From positions 1 to 46,744 of the forward strand of contig UBTY01000064.1 of assembly GCA_900468535.1 (NCBI GenBank): a stretch of DNA of 46,744 nt. Direction: 5' to 3'. This document shows positions 9,801 to 17,699 of the stretch, in pieces. The stretch is from Hyphomicrobiales bacterium (lineage in GTDB: Bacteria > Pseudomonadota > Alphaproteobacteria > Rhizobiales > Rhizobiaceae). The notes beneath the pieces are model-generated. The model ran no database searches, was not told the DNA's origin, and saw nothing but the letters and a program-made list of their open reading frames with translations. The position numbers and the translations under genes are program-made. Every line of letters starts with the position of its first letter. The stretch's first letter is position 1.

Positions 9801-10075
9801 GTTCCTCGATGATGGCGATCAACGGCCGGATCCAGCGGGAAGGGGACGTCGTGCATCTCGTTGCCCAGCAGCTGTTCGACCTGTCAGGCGATCTTGTCGG
9901 GCTGGCTGATCGTGACGAGGAGTTCAAGCTGCCGACCGGTCGTGGCGACGAGTTTGCGCATGGTAGTGGGCCGGATCCGCGGGATAAGCCGAGGCCGGTC
10001 GTGACACCACGCAATATGTTCGTGCCTGATCTTCATATCGATACCCTGAAGGTGAAGAGCAGGAATTTTCAATGA
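6818..10075 (+). CDS. dnaE2: Error-prone DNA polymerase DnaE2 (ImuC)
   Basis: This 1085-residue C-family polymerase performs SOS-induced translesion synthesis with ImuA and ImuB. I start it at 6818, where ATGA overlaps the imuB stop and the protein begins MSYAELQVTTHFSFLRGASS, the expected PHP-domain N-terminus; an open frame further upstream is not coding. The polymerase core shows PPDIDVDFEHERREEV with two catalytic Asp residues and FMKVDVLALGML with the third. A helix-hairpin-helix region and an OB fold (VMFITIEDETGPANLVVWP) follow. It is full length and intact, the third gene of the SOS operon. Confidence 0.96.
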   Translation: MSYAELQVTTHFSFLRGASSAQELFETAKALGIEAVGVVDRNSLAGIVRALEASRATGLRLVVGCRLDLADGMSVLVYPTDRAAYSRLTRLITLGKSRGGKNNCILHWDDVVAYSDGMIGILVPDLADETCAVQLRKMAEVFSDRAYVSLCLRRRPNDQLRLHEISNLASRFKVKTVVTNDVLFHEPGRRQLQDIVTCIRHNTTIDDIGFERERHADRFLKPPEEMQRLFPRYPEALARTMEIVRRCTFSLEELTYQYPEEAIVPGKDAQASLEHYVWECVPDRYPEGLPPDVLKTVRHELDLIRMMKYAPYFLTVFSIVRFARSQGILCQGRGSAANSAVCYILGITSIDPVNGNLLFERFVSQERDEPPDIDVDFEHERREEVIQWIYKTYGREKAALCATVTRYRARGAIRDVGKALGLPEDVIKALSSGMWSWSEEVCDRNVRELNLNPDDRRLVLTLKLAQQLMGAPRHLGQHPGGFVLTHDRLDDLVPIEPATMKDRQIIEWDKDDVEALKFMKVDVLALGMLTCMAKAFDLIREHNGDDLDLSNIRQEDQKTYAMIRKADTLGTFQIESRAQMAMLPRLKPRTFYDLVVQVAIVRPGPIQGDMVHPYLRRREGKEAVEYPTPELEAVLGKTLGVPLFQESAMRVAMVCAGFTGGEADQLRKSMATFKFTGGVSRFKEKLVSGMVKNGYSPEFAEKTFSQLEGFGSYGFPESHAASFALIAYASNYVKCHYPEAFCAALINSQPMGFYAPAQIVGDARAHGVEVRPVCINRSRWDCTLERIGKSDRHAVRLGFRRVKGLAVADAARIVTARMNSAFASVDDMWRRSGVPTEALVQLAKADAFLPSLKLERRDALWAIKALRDDPLPLFAAASEREMAAIAEQREPEVELRQMTDGHNVIEDYSHTGLTLRQHPIAFLRKDLTARNIITCAEAMSSRDGQWVCTAGLVLVRQKPGSAKGVMFITIEDETGPANLVVWPTLFEKRRRVVLGSSMMAINGRIQREGDVVHLVAQQLFDLSGDLVGLADRDEEFKLPTGRGDEFAHGSGPDPRDKPRPVVTPRNMFVPDLHIDTLKVKSRNFQ

Positions 10076-10125
10076 CGATTCCGAATATTGACCGTTGTTA
10101 ACCGCCATGGATAGCGCTGAAGGCC

Positions 10126-11053
10126 TTACGCGAGCCGCTCGGTGCAGACTGCTTCCACTATCGCCTGAAGCTGTTTTATGTGCTCGACCAACCATTCTAG
10201 TTCGTCAGAGCTGATTTTGTAGTTCGGTGAGTAGCGGGCCTCCACGTAGGCGCGCGACAGCAACTCAAAACAGCGACGAGAGAAACGATTGTCCCGAGGC
10301 CATGCGGAAATCAGCCGGCCTTCAATATCCTCAGCTCTCGATCGAAGCACCTTTATCCGATGCGATTTCGGACTGTAGAGCGTTAGCGTCAGCAAGACGC
10401 AATGATAGTAATTCTCGCAGGCCTGATGCAGCATAAATGCAGCATGGTTGCGGTCACCGTTCGCCGCAAAAAACTGGGCGCCCTCTAGAAATTTTCGCGC
10501 ATTTCCAAACCAACGCTGGAAGTAATCCTGGGCTTCGGCTTTAGCTTCTTCGGCGGTTAGTGGCTTAGGCTGGGCGAGCGGATGTCCTGGCTTCTCGTAA
10601 AGAACGATGCCGTCCTTTGCGACATCGATGAAGAAGGGCCGGCCGCGCGAAAGCTGCTCGTTCACGTCATTGAGATCATGGACGATCGGGACAACGGGCG
10701 TCTCGATCCTGCGGCTGAGCTGCTGGGTAAGCAGTTCGTTCTCGATCCCAGAGTTCATGCTCTTCCGCGAAAGTCTTCGAGTTGACGACGATCAGGAGAT
10801 CGTAGTCGGATCGGTAACCGCTGACGCGATCCTCGACCCAGTCACCGCGGGCGTAGGAACCGTAGAGGATGACCTTGAGGATTTTGCCGGCATTGCGCTT
10901 CTCGGAGAGCTTGGTCGACTGGAACTTCTCGACACCGGCAAACACGATCTCGATGATGCGGGCAAGCTCGCGCCGCTTCCTGTCCGGCAGGTGTTCGATA
11001 TGGTCGGTCAAGGTCAAAGCAGCGTCGAAGCCTTTGGTGTGAATCGCATCCAT
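10126..11053 (-). pseudogene. Nucleotidyltransferase-HEPN fusion protein, frameshifted copy
   Basis: This is a broken copy of the intact gene at 45825. The first part encodes an MNT-type nucleotidyltransferase with ILYGSYARGDW and YRSDYDLLIVV (GSx(n)DxD metal site); the second encodes a HEPN domain (HAAFMLHQACENYYH, RAYVEARYS). Compared with the intact copy, five bases are missing near 10750, after the residues EEHELW, so the two halves are in different frames. The start MDAIHTKGFDAAL at 11053 follows AGGAT. The N-terminal half is about 96% identical to the second copy by eye, while the HEPN half has diverged clearly. It converges on dnaE2. Unbroken, the protein would resemble a single-chain MntA-HepT toxin-antitoxin pair. 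Confidence 0.85.
10571..11040 (-). repeat. Long direct repeat, copy 1 (nucleotidyltransferase half)
   Basis: It aligns with 46280-46744 in the same orientation. By eye I count about 18 substitutions and one 5-base gap over roughly 465 bases. Left of about 10565 the similarity falls sharply. Confidence 0.85.
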
Positions 11054-11377
11054 CCTAGCGGTTCCGTCTCGATTGCACATCGAAACGTTTTACGGGATTT
11101 ATGTTAATTTCACAATCAAAGGGTGTGTGTGAATTATACACCCGGAATCATAAAGGCCGGGTCGATTTCTCGAATTTCTGTCACTGACGAACCGGCCCGA
11201 AAGCGGAACACGCTGGCGTTACACCTTCGGAAACGCCAGAAAGCACTCGCGTAGCCGTCGCGCGGGCCGCTGCTTTTTTCTCGAAGAGTGGCTTCCATCT
11301 ACTAGCATATCCGGTAATTAGATTGCCGCGACGCTCGGCGCGCTTGCGGGCGGGCTCGACAGCTGGAGAGGTGGTGC
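11054..11377. other. Intergenic region between nucleotidyltransferase-HEPN remnant and fic
   Basis: I see no gene here. The left part is AT-rich (around TTATGTTAATTTCACAATC) and probably holds the leftward promoter. A GCGTT...AACGC-type hairpin lies near 11217-11240. No recognisable remnant was found. Confidence 0.4.
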
Positions 11378-11453
11378 TGAGCTATAGATGGACTTGCAAT
11401 AACTCATTTATGGCAATATTCATGAGCTATAGAAAGGCTCGCTATAGCTCATG
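11378..11453. promoter_or_regulatory. Putative fic operator: three GAGCTATAG half-sites
   Basis: CATGAGCTATAG at 11421-11432 and its exact inverse CTATAGCTCATG at 11442-11453 form a perfect 12-base inverted repeat with a 9-base spacer; the second arm includes the fic start codon at 11451. A third, directly oriented TGAGCTATAG lies at 11378-11387. An operator across the start codon suggests repression of the fic gene, possibly by its own C-terminal winged-helix domain. Confidence 0.65.
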
Positions 11454-12557
11454 AAATGGAACTGGCAGGATGCCGACTGGCCAAATTTCAGGTACGACGC
11501 AGTAAATCTGGTTCCGTTGGAGCAGAAGTTCCTGCAGTCCGCCGGCGAGGTCATTGGCGCCGTTCGGCATTTCAATGAGGATGACAGCAAACAACTTCGC
11601 ATTGAGTTGCTAAGCGACGAAGCGGTCAAGACCTCGGAGATCGAAGGGGAGTTTCTGGATCGCGCGAGTGTTCAATCATCACTCCGCCAGCAGTTCGGGC
11701 TCAACACCGACGATAGGCAGATCCGCCCCCAAGAGCGCGGGATTGCCGAGATGATGGCGGATGTCTATCGAAACTGGCATGCGCCGCTGGGTCATGAAGG
11801 ATTGTTCCAGTGGCATTCAATGCTGATGGCCGGAAATCGATACATTGACACAATTGGTGATTATCGTGAGCACGAAGATGCCATGCAAATCGTGTCTGGA
11901 CGCTTGGATAAGCCCACAATCCATTTTGAGGCTCCCCCATCTCGCCAGGTTAAAGCTGAGATGGGGACCTTCATCGCATGGTTCAATCAATCCGGGCCAG
12001 ATGGCCAAACGCCGCTCCAAGCTTTGACGCGCGCGGCAGTAGGTCATCTTTATTTCGAAAGCATTCATCCCTTTGAGGATGGTAATGGTCGAATTGGGCG
12101 CGCGCTCGCCGAGAAATCCCTGGCGCAGAACATTGGGCAACCAAGTCTCATCTCACTCGCCTTCACGATCGAGAAAAACCGAAAGGCATACTATTCCGAG
12201 CTTGAGCGACATCAACGCACGCTTGATATCACCGACTGGATTAGTTTCTTTTCAGAAACGACCCTGGATGCTCAACGGGCAACGCTCGAGCGCATAGATT
12301 TCTTCATTCAGAAAACAAAATTCTACGACCGGTTTCGAGACCGCATGAACGAGCGTCAGGAAAAGGTGGTCGCGCGCATCTTCAAGGAAGGCACAGCAGG
12401 CTTCAAGGGTGGCCTAAGTGCAGAAAACTACATCTCGATCACAAGCACGTCCCGCGCTACAGCGACACGCGACCTTCAGCAGCTCGTGGAGATCGGTGCA
12501 CTTACCCGCACGGGTGAACGTCGGCATACCCGCTACTCGCTGTCGTTGCAGAAATAA
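11451..12557 (+). CDS. Fic family protein (class II, with C-terminal winged helix)
   Basis: Fic proteins transfer AMP, or less often other phosphate-containing groups, to target hydroxyls. The N-terminus (KWNWQDADWPNFRYD) matches the small N-terminal domain of this subgroup. An inhibitory-helix motif [S/T]xxxE[G/N] is present as T61-SEI-E65-G66, before the Fic core, which defines class II autoinhibition. The catalytic loop HPFEDGNGRIGR is intact at 206-217. After residue 300 a winged-helix-like segment (ENYISITSTSRATATRDLQQ) could bind DNA. It is 368 aa, full length, and preceded by the operator-like repeat. It may be a self-regulating toxin or signalling enzyme; the target is unknown. Confidence 0.92.
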   Translation: MKWNWQDADWPNFRYDAVNLVPLEQKFLQSAGEVIGAVRHFNEDDSKQLRIELLSDEAVKTSEIEGEFLDRASVQSSLRQQFGLNTDDRQIRPQERGIAEMMADVYRNWHAPLGHEGLFQWHSMLMAGNRYIDTIGDYREHEDAMQIVSGRLDKPTIHFEAPPSRQVKAEMGTFIAWFNQSGPDGQTPLQALTRAAVGHLYFESIHPFEDGNGRIGRALAEKSLAQNIGQPSLISLAFTIEKNRKAYYSELERHQRTLDITDWISFFSETTLDAQRATLERIDFFIQKTKFYDRFRDRMNERQEKVVARIFKEGTAGFKGGLSAENYISITSTSRATATRDLQQLVEIGALTRTGERRHTRYSLSLQK

Positions 12558-12593
12558 ATCTGTTACCAATCTCATGAACTTCAGCAAAGCTAG

Positions 12594-13139
12594 GTGAACG
12601 GCGGTTCGATTTCTCTCAAGAGCACTCTCGTCCAAAACGAAAGGGATGGTGAGGTCGTGTGGCTTGCCTGGGGTCTTTATCAACTCCCCGATGCGGCACT
12701 CGATGCCAACCACAGTCTGGCGGAAACTGCCAAACGCGTCCCGAAAGCCGTTGTCTGCCTTGTTTCGGCCCTCGCTTTCCACGGCTTGACGGATCAACTG
12801 CCGAGACAAATCTGGGTTGCCATAGGCCGCAGAGACTGGGCTCCGCTTCCGGAAGGCAATGCTGTGCGCATCGTGCGTTTCACAGACAGACTTCTCAACG
12901 AAAGCGTCGAGACCCATCTCGTTGAAGGTGTTCCGGTGAAGATTTTTGGAATCGCCAAGACGATTGCCGATTGCTTTCGCTATCGCAACAAGATTGGCCT
13001 ATCCGTAGCGATAGAGGGTCTGCAGGAGACGCTGCGGCAAAGAAAGGCTACTCCTGGGGAAATCGCTGAGCAAGCTGCGCGTGGTGGCGTTGGGACTGTA
13101 ATCCGTCCGTATATCGAGGCATTGACCGCAAACGGCTAA
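12594..13139 (+). pseudogene. AbiEi-like antitoxin/regulator, N-terminally damaged
   Basis: The core matches the AbiEi antitoxin family: WGLYQLPDAALDANHSLAE, RVPKAVVCLVSALAFHGLT, QIWVAIGRRD, and the C-terminal VEGVPVKIFGIAKTIADCF. The N-terminal winged helix that normally binds the promoter is missing or unreadable: only about 20 residues precede the core, and a TAG codon directly precedes the GTG taken as start. It is followed after 4 bases by a broken abiEii-like gene, the usual gene order of AbiE type IV toxin-antitoxin pairs. It might still give an antitoxin core, but loss of DNA binding is likely. Confidence 0.75.
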
Positions 13140-13143
13140 GGAA

Positions 13144-13525
13144 ATCAGAAACCTCAGCGCCTCGGTCCGCGCCCGCCTGTTGCAACTAGCCAGAACAAGC
13201 GGGCAGGCTTTGATCTGGTGCTCACGCGTTTCGCTCTTGAACGGCTATTATTTCGACTCAGCCAGTCGCCTCACGCCGCTCGCTTTGTGCTGAAGGGGCA
13301 ATGCTGATGATGAGTTGGTTTGACGATCCCACCGCGGTACGCGCGATCTGGACCTTTTGGGCTTCGGCAATCCCGACCAGATTTGATGCTGGTGACGTTT
13401 CACGAAATTCTGGCGCAACAGGCTCACGATGGCGTCACGTTCGACGCTGAAACTTTACGCGTGGATCGCATTCGTGAGGGAGTGGAATATGGTGGTCTGA
13501 GGTTGCGGGTGATCGCTTCGATCCA
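13144..13525 (+). pseudogene. AbiEii-like nucleotidyltransferase toxin, broken
   Basis: Three frames pieced together read like an AbiEii/AbiGii toxin N-terminus: NLSASVRARLLQLARTSGQ, FDLVLTRFALERLL, FVLKGAMLMMSWFDDP, then RGTRDLDLLGFGNPD (metal-binding DLDL), then LMLVTFHEILAQQAHDGVTF and VDRIREGVEYGGLRLRVIAS. Single bases appear to be lost near 13330 and near 13378. The expected start codon reads ATC rather than ATG at 13144, after an AAGGA. The gene ends abruptly at about 13525, where a short-chain dehydrogenase fragment begins. The toxin is certainly dead. Confidence 0.75.
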
Positions 13526-13852
13526 CCACCGCCTATGCCGCGCCAAGGGAGCCTTGAGGACCTACAGCAAATCGATTTCGAAGGAACTGGCTCCAAAGGG
13601 TATTCGGGTCAACAACGTCTGTCCTGGCTGGATCATGACCGAGGGCGCCGTCGATCTCGTGAAAGGCATGCAGGCCAGCAATGGCGGCACGTACGAGGAA
13701 GCGCGGCAAGCGGTCATGGCGTGGATAGGTGGTATCCCGATCGGACAGGGAGCCGAGCCTGAACAGGTGGCCGACCTGATCGCCTACCTCGCCTCGCCGC
13801 GATCCATGGCGCCGAGTTCGTCATCGATGGCGGCACGATCAGGACCGTATAG
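13526..13852 (+). pseudogene. Short-chain dehydrogenase, C-terminal fragment
   Basis: From about 13520 the sequence encodes the second half of a classical SDR: KGALRTYSKSISKELAPKGI (active-site Lys region), RVNNVCPGWIMTEG, then GAEPEQVADLIAYLAS. The catalytic Tyr is in a different frame just upstream. Near 13804 another frameshift leads to GAEFVIDGGTIRTV and a TAG at 13850. The N-terminal cofactor-binding half is absent, so the fragment is not functional. It joins the abiEii remnant directly. Confidence 0.8.
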
Positions 13853-13860
13853 GGTCATGT

Positions 13861-13890
13861 ACCGGCGTCCGCGAAATGGCGGACGCCGGT
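13861..13890. terminator. Strong hairpin after the SDR remnant
   Basis: ACCGGCGTCCGC and GCGGACGCCGGT form a perfect 12-base stem with a 6-base loop, 8 bases past the old SDR stop. It lacks a T-run, so termination is likely but not certain. Confidence 0.55.
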
Positions 13891-14192
13891 GGCACCCATC
13901 TCCGTGCCCGATATCAAGCGCTTCGCGGCTCCTCTTCCACGCCGCTGTTTTCCTGACGCGCTTACGTCGGCAATCGAGGCGCTCAACTAAACCGAGTTCT
14001 GCTCCACGCCGGTGAACTGAGGCCATCCTCTCCAACGGAGGCTCAGCAGTTCGTGTCCCTTGAGCCCGAGATACTTCGGGCTCCTGAATACAAGGCACTA
14101 GAAAACGCCGAATTGCCGCTGCCATCTCGAAACTTTCTCGCCCTCAGAGGGTTTGGGAAACTTAAGCACGGTAGGTGCCATTGGAGGCTCTC
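13891..14192. other. Intergenic region before the monooxygenase gene
   Basis: No gene is recognised. It holds a hairpin GAGCCCGA/TCGGGCTC at 14062-14083. The promoter of the gene at 14193 should be near its right end, where GGAGG (14183-14187) is the ribosome binding site. Confidence 0.4.
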
Positions 14193-14492
14193 ATGACCAA
14201 ATTTGCGCTTTACGTTCCGCTCGAAGCAAAGCCCGGCAAAGAGCAGGAGGTTGCCAATTTTCTGCAATCGGCCGTCCCGCTGGTCAATGCCGAGCCCGGC
14301 ACGATTTCCTGGTATGCGATACAGGAGGGTCCCAGTTCGTTTGCTATCTTCGATACCTTCGACGATGAGAGCGGAAGGGATGCCCACCTGAATGGTCAGG
14401 TCGCCGCTGCTTTGATGGCGAAGGCGGAGGATCTGTTCGCCAAGTCGCCACAGATTCACAAGCTGTCTATCCTAGCTGACAAGCTCCCCTGA
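14193..14492 (+). CDS. Antibiotic biosynthesis monooxygenase-like (ABM) domain protein
   Basis: The 99-residue protein is a single ABM (dimeric alpha/beta barrel) domain: MTKFALYVPLEAKPGKEQEV, then the typical EPGTISWYAIQEGPSSFAIF with the conserved Trp-Tyr, FDTFDDESGRDAHL with conserved His, and a C-terminal helix. Members include quinol monooxygenases and heme- or quinone-acting enzymes; the substrate cannot be told from sequence. The ATG at 14193 follows GGAGG at 5 bases, so I reject an upstream start. It stands alone between decayed regions and is intact. Confidence 0.85.
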   Translation: MTKFALYVPLEAKPGKEQEVANFLQSAVPLVNAEPGTISWYAIQEGPSSFAIFDTFDDESGRDAHLNGQVAAALMAKAEDLFAKSPQIHKLSILADKLP

Positions 14493-14650
14493 GCATCCTG
14501 CTACAGAACGAAGCAAGATGAGCGAGCCACTCAGGGCGACGTTGAGAATCGTCGGCGCTCGCGTCAGAGAGTAAGCTCGGGGAGAGGACTCGGCCAGCTC
14601 GTTGAAGGTTGGGATTTGACGGCACATCGAAGACAAGATTGCGGCTCCCG

Positions 14651-15331
14651 TCACGACATAGACACAAGTTGCAACGGTCGCCGACAGTCGATCTCGTCCA
14701 TGCCGTAGCCGAGTGCCGGCCCCACGCGGCGCGTGAGCGGTTCCCACTCGCCGCGTTCACGGCTGTAGCTACCGGGATTGGTCTTCGTCTCAATGCCGGC
14801 GTTCCGCAAAATATCCATAGCAATGGCGTAGCTCGAATCCAAATCAACCACCTGCGACTCCGTTCGCCTTTCATCAACTGTCGGAAAATGTCGGTCGAGT
14901 GTTTCGAGCAACAGGCGGGCGCAGCGTTGCAGGGACCCGACGGCAGCCGAGCGCACCAGTGTGCTCTGTTTCTGCCGATCAAGCGTCGTGTCGATCAGCG
15001 TGGTCAGGTCAAGCAAGACGAAGCAGAACCGCGTTACCGAATAAAATGGCTCCTCGAAGCGGAAATAGAACAGCAACGGATAGAAGTGATGGGCTTCCTT
15101 TGTCATGGCGAGCGATCGCGCGAGATTGCCGAGCTCGCTCGTAGCATTGCTGAAGTCGCCGTCAGGACCGAGCCGGGCCAACAGTTGAGCTGCATCGCCC
15201 GTACCGCCCGTCATCAGGTCGACGGTGAGGGCCAACGCGTTTCGCTCCCGAAGTGCTGAATAGACCTGCACAAGATAGCTTAGGACCAGTGACAGCACCG
15301 ACGCACCGATAAGGGAATTGATGAGGAATAG
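14651..15331 (-). pseudogene. Ion-channel (two-pore K+ channel-like) protein, C-terminal part
   Basis: The coherent sequence begins with a membrane helix (VLFLINSLIGASVLSLVLSY) and continues with a cytoplasmic domain (QVYSALRERNALALTVDLM, EAHHFYPLLFYFRFEEPFYS, FVLLDLTTLIDTTLD), typical of rhizobial proteins annotated as ion-channel or two-pore-domain potassium channel family. The pore and upstream helices are absent. The frame continues rightwards past 15331 but there it only shadows the yellow-like gene on the other strand. So the gene is cut at about 15331, exactly where the oppositely oriented neighbour is also cut. Confidence 0.65.
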
Positions 15332-16387
15332 GACCCGGTTCCGGCACCCGTCGCAGGGACGACCGACGAACGGCTGGAGAAGGTTGCGACATTCGATCAT
15401 CAGGTCACCGGCGTCACCGTTTCCGAGGACGGCAGAACCTTCGTTAACTTTCCGCGCTGGTCGGAAGACGTCCCGGTCTCGGTTGCCGAGGTGATGAAAG
15501 ACGGCTCGATCAAGCCCTACCCCAACGACGAGTGGAATGCCTGGCGCAACGCGAAGATGACGGAGATTTCTCCGAAGGATCATTTCGTGACGGTACAAAG
15601 CGTTGTCGCAGACGGCAGGGGCTCGCTCTGGGTCGTCGATCCGGCAGCGCCCAACGGCGAGAAGACGGTTAAGGACGGCCCGAAGGTGGTCCAGGTCGAC
15701 CTGAAGACCAACGCGGTCAAGCGCGTTTATCCGTTCGGTCCTGATGTCGCAGGTCCTGCAAGCTACCTCAACGATGTTCGAATCGCGCCTGACGGTGCCT
15801 TTGCCTATTTCACTGATTCGGGCGTGCCGGGCGGTCTGGTCGTTCTTGATCTAAATTCCGGCAAGGCATGGCGCGTGCTGAGCGATGACCCATCCACCCA
15901 GTTCGAAACAGACATTGTAATCCAAGTCGATGGCCAACCGCTTCGCCGGCCTGACGGACGGCAACCACTGTTCAATGCTGACAGCATCGCACTCTCGAAG
16001 GATGGCAAGACCTTGTACTGGAAAGCCCTGACCGGCAAGACGATGTACCGCATCTCAACGAAGGCATTGCAGAAGGCCTCGCAGGATCCGTTTTTGGCCG
16101 AACCGGAAAAATATGCCGACACGGAGCCGACTGACGGGCTGTGGATCGACGACCAGAACCGCATCTATCTGAGCAGCATTCAAAACGACGGTGTCAAAAT
16201 CCTGGGCCCTGATGGCAAGGTAACGCCGATGCTTGAGGATAGTCGGCTGCGCTGGCCCGACACATTTTCACAGGGTCCCGACGGCACGATGTACATCACC
16301 GCATCGCATATCCAGGACTCGCCCTGGTTTCATCAAGGGTGGACGGACGATGCGTTCACGCTGTTCAAGTTCGCACCTCCGAAATGA
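15332..16387 (+). pseudogene. Yellow/major royal jelly-type (SMP-30-like) beta-propeller protein, 5' truncated
   Basis: In-frame coding similarity starts right after a TAG at 15329-15331 (DPVPAPVAGTTDERLEKVAT) and runs to the stop at 16387. The first ATG is internal, at 15491. The protein shows repeated propeller strands: TVSEDGRTFVNFPRWSED, GRGSLWVVDPAAPNGE, SYLNDVRIAPDGAFAYFTDS, TDGLWIDDQNRIYLSS and GPDGTMYITASHIQDSPWF. Family members are usually secreted lactonase-like or yellow-like proteins of about 390 residues with a signal peptide; here the signal peptide and first blade are lost. Its 5' end abuts the truncated ion-channel gene on the other strand. Confidence 0.75.
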
Positions 16388-16588
16388 GGTACGTCGACCT
16401 TCACGCAGGCGTCTCCCACCGGCCGGACCCCTCTGGCACCTTGCGTCTGGCCTCGAAGGAGCCTTGTGGGTCGAGGCTGCCCGGAACAAGGCATGAGTGC
16501 GCGGTCAGGTCGCTCACTAACCATAAGCGCGGATTTTTCGCGCTGAAGCCGCACCGGCGACGTTCGAGGAATACAAAGGAGGAGTACC

Positions 16589-16807
16589 ATGTCGAATACA
16601 AAACTCACCGATGGGCTGAATGACCGGTCGAAGGACGCTCCGGTAGGTCAGACGGGCGAGGGATTACCAGATGACACGAGCAGACCGGTCGATGTGGACG
16701 ACAGCACCATCGATGCCGTCCGCAAGAAACTCAAGAATGATCCGCGCGAAGATCTCCTGAAAGAGGTCAAGCAGGAAGAAGATGCGTCAAGCATTGGTTC
16801 CGAATGA
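16589..16807 (+). CDS. Small acidic hypothetical protein (72 aa)
   Basis: An excellent ribosome binding site AAAGGAGG (16576-16583) precedes the ATG. The product is very hydrophilic and acidic, with Asp-rich stretches (DDTSRPVDVDDSTID) and a charged C-terminal helix (RKKLKNDPREDLLKEVKQEE). It is probably intrinsically disordered. No named family is recognised; such small charged proteins are common in stress regulons of rhizobia, but that is only a resemblance. Confidence 0.65.
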   Translation: MSNTKLTDGLNDRSKDAPVGQTGEGLPDDTSRPVDVDDSTIDAVRKKLKNDPREDLLKEVKQEEDASSIGSE

Positions 16808-16964
16808 AACGGCTGGCGATGACGAGCCCCGGCCCTGAGCAGTAGGGCGCTCGTATTCTATTGCGTATGGCAGACGGTCCTCGTCGTTCCGGCCGCAAGC
16901 TGCCGGCATACAGCATTTCGGCCGTTGGGGAATGGCCGGCACCCGTTAGACCGTTCAGTAGCAC

Positions 16965-17643
16965 ATGATTGTCGATCCCTCGAACCAGGCCGTCTTGGCG
17001 TCACGGTTCGACAAGCGGCGGATCGTCAGCGATACTGTGTCTGGGAAATGCTTGAAAGGTGATACCATCCTCCACGTCGCCTTATCCGACCCCCAGTCGC
17101 GCTGTACAAATCGCTTGCTCACATGATGTTTCATTTCGGTTTGCGGTCAAAATCCCGAAGGAGATTTCCCACACCCGCGCGATGAAGGATATCGCCGAGC
17201 CGTTCGAGGCTTTTCTTGAAGATATTGCACCGCTCGGAGAGAAACGCGGGCCGCTTCTCTGCCAGTTGCCGCCTACGCTCGTGTTCAATACTGATGTGCT
17301 CCAAACCGCATTCAAGACGATCCGGAACGCCGATGACGGTCCGATCGTCATTGAGGTTCGGCACAAGAGTTGGGAGTCGGCCGAGGCCCTGGATCTGCTC
17401 AAGACGTATGCGATCGATCGTGTTCTCGCCGATCCGGCGCCGGTGTGGCCGGCGGAAGATTTCGGCAAACCGCCGAAATATGTGCGTCTACACGGCAAGC
17501 CAAAAATCTACTACGCGAGCTACGCCGACGACGAGATCGCTGCGTTCTCAGCCCTGTTGGCGCCGGATGGTTGGTGCGTGTTCGACAATACCGCCTCGGG
17601 CGCGGCGATCGAAAACGCACTGTCCATGCTCGAAATGCGCTGA
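16965..17643 (+). pseudogene. DUF72 (YecE-like) protein, 5' half frameshifted
   Basis: The C-terminal two thirds read cleanly as a DUF72 TIM-barrel: SFRFAVKIPKEISHTRAMKD, GPLLCQLPPTLVFN, IVIEVRHKSWESAEALDLL, ADPAPVWPAEDF, KYVRLHGKPKIYYASYADDE. Upstream, the matching segments are scattered over frames: LYKSLAH is in a different frame from the following SFRFAVK, and a TGA splits the preceding part. About 60-70 N-terminal residues are therefore not readable in one frame. DUF72 proteins have no firmly established function. An internal start could give only a partial barrel. Confidence 0.75.
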
Positions 17644-17699
17644 GGCTTCTTAGCCTTACCCGCAAGCCCACGTCGAAGCAGCACTCGAGGCGGTCTTTT

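Noticed and set aside
14467..14982. Leftward open frames of 91-171 codons overlapping the channel remnant
   Set aside because: They are shadows in other frames of the recognisable channel sequence; only a weak hydrophobic segment is seen near 14500-14650 and no family.
15332..15598. Rightward extension of the minus-strand channel frame to 15598
   Set aside because: Beyond 15331 the sequence codes for the yellow-like propeller on the plus strand, so the open minus-strand frame there is fortuitous.
16476..16505. GGAAC upstream of the 72-aa acidic protein as EcfG promoter
   Set aside because: The element at the right distance reads GTCA rather than GTT, and the distance to the start is long.
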